Shown here: positions 31,685 to 36,059 of the stretch, piece by piece | Position numbering within the stretch: position 1 is the first letter of the stretch | Layout: each line of letters opens with the position of its first letter | Assembly: GCA_030645615.1 (NCBI GenBank) | Contig: JAUSNB010000068.1 | Location: 1-36,059 of the forward strand | Length of the DNA: 36,059 nt | DNA from: Actinomycetota bacterium | Lineage (GTDB): Bacteria > Actinomycetota > Actinomycetes > S36-B12 | Direction: 5' to 3' | The notes under the pieces: generated by a model | The model's input: only the letters and a program-made list of their open reading frames with translations | Told to the model about the DNA's origin: nothing | The model's database searches: none | Translations under genes and position numbers: made by a program

Positions 31685-32088
31685 CCCTGATCGTGGGCTA
31701 CGACGGCGGAGAGTCGGCGGATGCGGCGCTCGCCGCCGCGATCTCGCTGGCGCTCGCGCTGGACGAGCCACTGTTCGTCGTCTGCGGGGTGAGCCCGCCT
31801 GGCGGGATGGGCGAGGAGTACGACGTGCTCGAGGAGGCGATCGTCGATGCCCTCAGCCCCGTCGTCGAGGCCGCTGTCGCCCGGGCTCGCGAAGCCGGGG
31901 TCAGCAGCAACCCGATCCTTGTGGACGCATCTCCCGTGGACGCCTTGCTCACCGCGGCGGTGGAACACCAGGCACGCATGATCATCGTGGGATACGGGGC
32001 AGCAGGGCGCATCCGAGCGGCGCTGTTCGGCGCCGTGTCTCACAAGGTTCTCGACGAGTCCGACATCCCGGTCCTCGTCGTGCCGTAG
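31681..32088 (+). CDS. Universal stress protein (UspA family)
   Basis: 135 aa, single Usp domain. Seen: LIVGYDGGESADAALAAA (3-20) with D8, and the C-terminal IIVGYGAAGRIRAALFGAVSHKVL (101-124). The ATP-binding signature G-2x-G-9x-G(S/T) is G106-AAG109-9 residues-V119-S120, so the last glycine is Val; ATP binding may be weakened. ATG overlaps the permease stop (ATGA), so the two proteins are made together, as in other actinobacterial permease-Usp pairs where Usp may regulate the transporter. Confidence 0.9.
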   Translation: MTLIVGYDGGESADAALAAAISLALALDEPLFVVCGVSPPGGMGEEYDVLEEAIVDALSPVVEAAVARAREAGVSSNPILVDASPVDALLTAAVEHQARMIIVGYGAAGRIRAALFGAVSHKVLDESDIPVLVVP

Positions 32089-32142
32089 CCAGCGCGTCGC
32101 AGGCAAGCCATCCGCAGCACCGACAGCACGGGAGGACCAGGA

Positions 32143-32688
32143 ATGATGAACCATCGCAAGGCGTGGCGCGTGGGCTCGGCCACAGTCGCACTGGCACTGT
32201 GTGCCGCAGCCGCCTGGGGCCCGGGCGCAACGGCTGCAGAACGCAGCGTGGCTGCCTGTTCCGGCACAGACCTGAAGGCCAAGGTGACCGGTAGCGCGGC
32301 CGGGATGTCCCAGCCTGCCGCCTACGTCACCGTGACGAACGTCGGCGCTGCGTCGTGCTTCGTCAAGGGATACCCGACCATCGCCGGTGCATGGACCAAG
32401 AAGGGCAAGCAGCAGATCGCGGTCACGAACGGTGCGGTCATGAACGCGCCCGAGTCAAAGCCCAAGCGGATCGTGCTCGCTCCGGGCGGCCACGCCTGGT
32501 TCGCCGTCGGTGCGGCCACCGCGTACGACCCGCCCGTCGTCACCTTCACCCGGCTGTCGATCTCGATGGCGGGCGGGGGCATCACGATGGTGCGGAACCT
32601 CGGCCTGCAGGCCAGCGCGCCCTCGGGCCAGCCTTTCCCCCTCGGGGTCACGGCCTACGCGGCCGGGATCGGCACGTCGTCTGAATAG
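32143..32688 (+). CDS. Secreted DUF4232 protein
   Basis: 181 aa. Signal peptide (MMNHRKAWRVGSATVALALCAAAAW, cleavage near GATAAE), then one DUF4232 domain: CSGTDLKAKV, YVTVTNVGAASCFVKGYPTI with two cysteines likely in a disulfide, VLAPGGHAWFAVG and a C-terminal FPLGVTAYA. DUF4232 proteins are common surface or exported proteins of actinobacteria with an Ig-like fold and no known activity. ATG is preceded by a strong GGGAGGACCAGGA. An ATG directly follows the first, so the start may be one codon later. Confidence 0.85.
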   Translation: MMNHRKAWRVGSATVALALCAAAAWGPGATAAERSVAACSGTDLKAKVTGSAAGMSQPAAYVTVTNVGAASCFVKGYPTIAGAWTKKGKQQIAVTNGAVMNAPESKPKRIVLAPGGHAWFAVGAATAYDPPVVTFTRLSISMAGGGITMVRNLGLQASAPSGQPFPLGVTAYAAGIGTSSE

Positions 32689-32713
32689 CGTGGCCGCCTA
32701 GAGCGGTTGCGCT
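32687..32713 (+). terminator. Hairpin after the DUF4232 gene, possible terminator
   Basis: An 11-bp stem (32687-32697 with 32703-32713) closes a 5-nt loop. On the plus-strand RNA all eleven pairs form, three of them G-U wobbles; on the minus-strand RNA those three become A-C mismatches, so the hairpin can serve only the DUF4232 transcript. No U-tract follows; many actinobacterial terminators lack one. Confidence 0.5.
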
Positions 32714-32717
32714 TGGG

Positions 32718-34505
32718 TTAGCCCATGCCCTTCTGCCAAGCCACCACTCCCCCGATGCGTGTCTCGCTGAAGGCGATGTCCGGCCAGGCGTCGGGGTCGG
32801 TCGTCCACGGGTTCGCCGAGGCGATCGCGTAGTCCGCCCGCTTGCCGACCTCCAGCGACCCGCAGTCGTCCTGATGGGTCTGCCATGCCGCGTCCGTGGT
32901 CACCGCGCGCAGTGCCTGCTCCGCCGAGACCCGCAGATCAGGTCCGAGCACGTCGCCGCCGTCCTGCGTCGTGCGGAGCGCGGCGATGCTCGCTGAGCGC
33001 AGCGGATGGATGGGGCTGACGTTGTAGTCGCTGTGCAGCGACGGCCGCAGCCCGAAAGACAGGGCGGTCTTCACCGGATGCAGGCCGTTCGCCCGTACCG
33101 GGCCGAGGATGTTGTCGCGCAGCACGCGGCCCCACCAATAGACGTGTGCGATGAGGAAGCTCGGGGAGATGCCGCTGGCGGCCATTCGACGGTACTGCTC
33201 GGGATGGCTGATGGTCGCGTGCTCGATGCGGTGGCGCAGGTCGTGCGGTGCAGCGCCGGCGAGCACCCCTTCGTAGGCAGTGAGGATGACGTCGATTGCC
33301 GCATCGCCGTTCGCATGGACCATCACTTGCCACCCCGCCGCATGGCCCTCGCCGATGCTCGCCTTGAACTCGTCGAGAGTGAAGTTCATCGCGCCGTGCT
33401 CGCCCATGCGGCCCAGGTAGGCCTCCCGCAGGTAGGCCGACCGGCCCTGCGTCGAGCCGTCGCCGATGACCTTCCAGGCGACGGCCCTGACCATGTCGTC
33501 GCCGAAGCCAGGGGTGATGCCCGCCTCCGCCCACGTCGTGTTGGGGATTAGCGACGACTGCGCCGTCGTGATCCGAGTCGGCAGCATCGCGGAGCCGTTG
33601 ATCCGGTGGAGGAAGGCGACCTCGTTGACGCCCATGATGTTGCCTGTCGATGCCTCGCGCATGGAGGTCACGCCGCGCTCGGCCGCCGTGGTCATGATCT
33701 CGCGCATCGCGGTAGCGAATTCCTCGGGGGACTTCTGCGGCATCGCCCGTGCGATGGCGAGGATGCCGTTCGCCTCGCCGACCACGCCCGTCAGCCTGCC
33801 GTCGACCCGGTAGAACTTGCCGCTGGGCGGATCCGGTGTCTCTGCCGTGATGCCCGCGGCCTTGAACGCCGCCGAGTTGACGTACAGGAAGTGCATCGAC
33901 GCGTTGGCCACGGCGACGGGGACATCCGCGCTGAACTGGTCGAGGATGTCGGCAGTGAGGTCCGGCTCGCCGGGATAGCGGCTCGGGTCGAAGAGCTGCC
34001 CGCAGACCCACTCGCCTGGCTTGGCCTTGACGACGGCCGCCTTCATGGTCGCGACGACGTCGTCGAAGGTCGGGTTGGCGTCGTGCGAGCAGTCCTCCCA
34101 GCCCACGAAGAGCCCGGTGGACCACAGGTGCATGTGCGGCTCGATGAGGCCGGGGATGACCACCCCGTCTCCCCCGTCGACGACCTGCGTCTGCTCGCCG
34201 GTGAGCCCGTCGAGCTCCGCGCGGCTGCCGATCGCGACGATGGCCCCGTCTCGGATCCCCATGGCCTCGGCCGTGGGCTGGGCGGGATTGCCGGTAGCGA
34301 TGGAGCCAAGGACGAGCAAGTCGACCGCGTCGGAGCTACCAGGTCGGCGAGTGGACTCGGACTGGCTCGGCGCCACGAGGTCACGTGCATCGGGCGTGCG
34401 GACGTCGGCCGCGAGCGATCCCGCGAACACAGACGCCGCACCTGCCCGGGTGGCACAACAGTCTGCGGGGGCGGTGTGATCGTGGTTGAGCACGGGTGCG
34501 GTCAT
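32718..34505 (-). CDS. YtcJ-type metal-dependent amidohydrolase
   Basis: 595 aa, amidohydrolase family 3. Metal-site residues: GLIEPHMHLW (H124, H126), VAWKVIGDGS with K345 as probable carbamylated lysine, VMVHANGDAAID (H397), HRIEHA (H429) and HSDYNVSP (D493). The family hydrolyses amides, formamides or imines and also includes GtsA-like and unknown proteins; substrate not determinable. The first 60 residues before VDLLVLGSIATGNP are an extension with NHDH and CC motifs, absent from typical YtcJ. ATG at 34505 has GGAGG 9 nt upstream; no signal peptide. Convergent with the DUF4232 gene, with the terminator hairpin between. Confidence 0.85.
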   Translation of the reverse strand: MTAPVLNHDHTAPADCCATRAGAASVFAGSLAADVRTPDARDLVAPSQSESTRRPGSSDAVDLLVLGSIATGNPAQPTAEAMGIRDGAIVAIGSRAELDGLTGEQTQVVDGGDGVVIPGLIEPHMHLWSTGLFVGWEDCSHDANPTFDDVVATMKAAVVKAKPGEWVCGQLFDPSRYPGEPDLTADILDQFSADVPVAVANASMHFLYVNSAAFKAAGITAETPDPPSGKFYRVDGRLTGVVGEANGILAIARAMPQKSPEEFATAMREIMTTAAERGVTSMREASTGNIMGVNEVAFLHRINGSAMLPTRITTAQSSLIPNTTWAEAGITPGFGDDMVRAVAWKVIGDGSTQGRSAYLREAYLGRMGEHGAMNFTLDEFKASIGEGHAAGWQVMVHANGDAAIDVILTAYEGVLAGAAPHDLRHRIEHATISHPEQYRRMAASGISPSFLIAHVYWWGRVLRDNILGPVRANGLHPVKTALSFGLRPSLHSDYNVSPIHPLRSASIAALRTTQDGGDVLGPDLRVSAEQALRAVTTDAAWQTHQDDCGSLEVGKRADYAIASANPWTTDPDAWPDIAFSETRIGGVVAWQKGMG

Positions 34506-34714
34506 CGACTGGCCTCCACGCTGGCGGTTACGGGGGCCAGTCCTTCCAGGGCCACGCCTCCGGTCGTGAGAATGTATCCGACTCCGTGGCTCGCGCACGG
34601 GAGAGCGCCAGCTCATCGGCACACCGGGCTTCCGTGTCGGCGGATCTCGTGGCAGCATCGACAGGGACACTGATGCTGCCTCCCCAAAGGCGAGGCAGGG
34701 GATGGGAGGCCGCC

Positions 34715-34993
34715 ATGAGATCTGCCCGGCGATCAGCTCGACGATCTGCTCGCACCACCGCACTGGCCAGCATGGCCGTCTTCGCACTGGGCGCCCTGAT
34801 GGTGACGCTGGGGGGCGTCAATGACGCCGCGGGTCCTGGCATCGGGCCCTTCCTCATGTTCATTGCCCTCGGCGGCTTCTACGCAGCCCTCTGCCTGGCG
34901 CTCGGGAGGGTCGTGCTTCCGTGCCAGTCCGAGGCCTGCTTCATCGTCACCGAGGACCGCTTCAACTCGCTCAGGCCCGACGCCACGAACTGA
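34715..34993 (+). CDS. Small two-helix membrane protein, unknown function
   Basis: 92 aa. An Arg/Ser-rich start with three near-copies of SARR (MRSARRSARRSARTTA), then hydrophobic helices MAVFALGALMVTLGGV and FLMFIALGGFYAALCLAL, and a C-terminus with C-x5-C (PCQSEACFIV). No family recognised. ATG has GGGAGG upstream at 5 nt; an ORF open to 34496 exists but its extra part is antisense to the upstream region of the amidohydrolase. 43 bp separate it from the SDR gene, so co-transcription is possible. Confidence 0.6.
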   Translation: MRSARRSARRSARTTALASMAVFALGALMVTLGGVNDAAGPGIGPFLMFIALGGFYAALCLALGRVVLPCQSEACFIVTEDRFNSLRPDATN

Positions 34994-35036
34994 CGTTGCT
35001 GGTAACTTCGCGGCGACGACGAGCCGAGGAGTGCCG

Positions 35037-35834
35037 ATGACAATGGTGACCGAGACACCGCGCGTGGCCCTGGTGACCGGAGCCGGACGTGGGATCGGGG
35101 AGGCCATCGCGGTCGCCTTGGCGAGGGTCGGTCACTCCGTCGCCGTCTGCGACATTGACCAGGGCTCGGCTGAATCGGTCGCCCTGGCCATCGTTGGGGA
35201 GCACGGCGAGGGAAGGGCAATCGGAGTCGGCATCGACGTCACCGACGCGGTATCCGTGCGGTCGGCCTTCGCGCAGGTGGCCGAGCGGCTTGGTGCGGTC
35301 AGCATCCTGGTCAACAACGCCGGCGTCATCTCGGTCGCCCCCGTCGTGAGCCTGGCCGAGAGCGAGTGGGATCGCATCATGGCCGTGAACGCGAAGGGGC
35401 CGTTCCTGTGCTCACGCGAGGCCCTCCCCTTCATGGTCCAGCAGGGGTGGGGGCGGATCGTCAACATCGCGTCGGACGCGGCGAAGACCGCCGAGCCGTA
35501 TATCGCTCACTACTCAGCATCGAAGTTCGCCGTGGTGGGGCTGACGCAGTCGATCGCGCTCGAGCACGCGGCCGACGGCATCACCGCCAACGCGATCTGC
35601 CCGGCCATCACGGATACCGCGATGATGACCCAGCTGGCGGAGCAGATGTCCGCCGCTGACCCGGCGGGCGGGGACCCTGCCGCCTGGCGTCGGGAGTTCG
35701 TGCGCGAGATCCCCATGATGCGCCCGATGGCGACGCACGACATGGCCGCAACCTGCCTGTTCCTGGTGTCGGAGGCCGCCCAGGCGATCTCGGGTCAGGC
35801 GCTCAATGTCTCGGGAGCCCACGAGGTCCACTAG
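35037..35834 (+). CDS. SDR-family NAD(P)-dependent oxidoreductase
   Basis: 265 aa, classical short-chain dehydrogenase. Nucleotide-binding TGAGRGIG (14-21) with D39 at the end of beta-2, favouring NAD(H); NNAG at 93-96; catalytic S146 (NIAS), Y159 and K163 (YSASK); C-terminal GQALNVSGAHEVH. Oxidises or reduces a carbonyl or hydroxyl of an unknown substrate. ATG at 35037 has GAGGAG 6 nt upstream; a second ATG two codons later is possible. Cytoplasmic. Confidence 0.9.
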   Translation: MTMVTETPRVALVTGAGRGIGEAIAVALARVGHSVAVCDIDQGSAESVALAIVGEHGEGRAIGVGIDVTDAVSVRSAFAQVAERLGAVSILVNNAGVISVAPVVSLAESEWDRIMAVNAKGPFLCSREALPFMVQQGWGRIVNIASDAAKTAEPYIAHYSASKFAVVGLTQSIALEHAADGITANAICPAITDTAMMTQLAEQMSAADPAGGDPAAWRREFVREIPMMRPMATHDMAATCLFLVSEAAQAISGQALNVSGAHEVH

Positions 35835-35910
35835 CCGGCGCTCCCGACTCAGTGAGCGAACAGTGGTTGGACGCCTGCTCCGAAAGCACCCATGCTCGCG
35901 CGAACGGGCG

Positions 35911-36057
35911 CTATCGGCCGGCCGAGAGGTCCGGGACGGGCTGGCCAGCCCGGCCGAACGCGATCGCATCCACGACGACGAAGTCGCCCGGATAGCCGGT
36001 CGTGAACGTCACGAACACGTCCTGGACCCCCGACACCCCGCCCGCGTTCGCCGGCAC
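35911..36057 (-). CDS. 3' end of a gene with a CBM6-like C-terminus, cut by window edge
   Basis: Only the last 48 residues are inside the window, read from the right edge to the TAG at 35911-35913. They contain SGVQDVFVTFTTGYPGDFVV followed by VDAIAF, which matches the last strands of carbohydrate-binding modules CBM6/35 (G-x-HDLYLVF...DWF type). The rest of the protein, probably a secreted glycoside hydrolase or similar, lies beyond position 36059. Start lies outside the window. Confidence 0.55.
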   Translation of the reverse strand: MPANAGGVSGVQDVFVTFTTGYPGDFVVVDAIAFGRAGQPVPDLSAGR

Positions 36058-36059
36058 CT

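Overview
This window is a high-GC (by eye about two-thirds G+C) chromosomal segment of an actinobacterium. The evidence is the dense gene packing, frequent GTG/TTG starts, a DUF222/13E12-type HNH endonuclease, a LigC plus Prim-PolC pair, an AFG1/ZapE-type ATPase, DUF4232 and GT87 proteins, and several start codons placed 6-7 nt after a TANNNT hexamer, the mycobacterial/actinobacterial leaderless-promoter layout. I cannot assign a genus. There is no rRNA, CRISPR array, insertion sequence or prophage; most of it looks like ordinary core and semi-core genome with one complete metabolic operon and one very large secreted enzyme.

Left part (1-7310): a 5'-truncated HNH endonuclease gene, a tRNA-Val(GAC), a minus-strand pair (metallo-beta-lactamase-fold hydrolase translationally coupled to a secreted TAP-like peptidase), a plus-strand acyl-CoA dehydrogenase, then a minus-strand run: glycosyltransferase 2, ChbG/HpnK-type deacetylase, GlsB/YeaQ membrane protein and a VOC protein. 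Next (7376-11571) are the ZapE-like ATPase, a RibD_C reductase coupled to the ATP-dependent DNA ligase LigC, a 92-aa membrane protein and a Prim-PolC-like polymerase: a DNA-repair block like the ligC/Prim-PolC neighbourhood of mycobacteria, but in convergent order. From 11636 to 18656 lie a secreted PQQ-type sugar dehydrogenase, a small membrane protein, an alditol-oxidase-like flavoenzyme, a GT87 membrane glycosyltransferase whose 3' end runs antisense into a TrmH-family RNA methyltransferase, an arylamine N-acetyltransferase, and a secreted YncE-like beta-propeller.

The most interesting unit is 18782-22550: four tightly spaced or overlapping genes for a purine-nucleoside phosphorylase of the MTAP/MTIP family, an MtaD/DadD-type deaminase, a class II (FucA-like) aldolase and MtnA. 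Together they make a complete short route for 5'-methylthioadenosine and/or 5'-deoxyadenosine: deamination, phosphorolysis, isomerisation, and aldol cleavage to DHAP plus an aldehyde. This is a deaminase-first version of the DHAP shunt, resembling the set of enzymes proposed in Methanocaldococcus jannaschii. A purine-site Asn in the phosphorylase fits a 6-oxopurine substrate made by the deaminase.

Right part (22565-36059): a 1575-aa secreted protein with two N-terminal tandem repeats of unknown fold, a GH64-like glucanase domain with the catalytic Glu/Asp pair in the expected spacing, five Ig-like (He_PIG) repeats and a Thr/Pro/Ser tail; a twice-frameshifted phosphotransferase pseudogene; a lipoprotein with a papain-like Cys/His/Asp pattern; an APC permease coupled to a UspA protein; a DUF4232 protein; a YtcJ-type amidohydrolase; a small membrane protein; an SDR oxidoreductase; and the 3' end of a gene with a CBM6-like C-terminus. 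No gap between genes exceeds about 210 bp.
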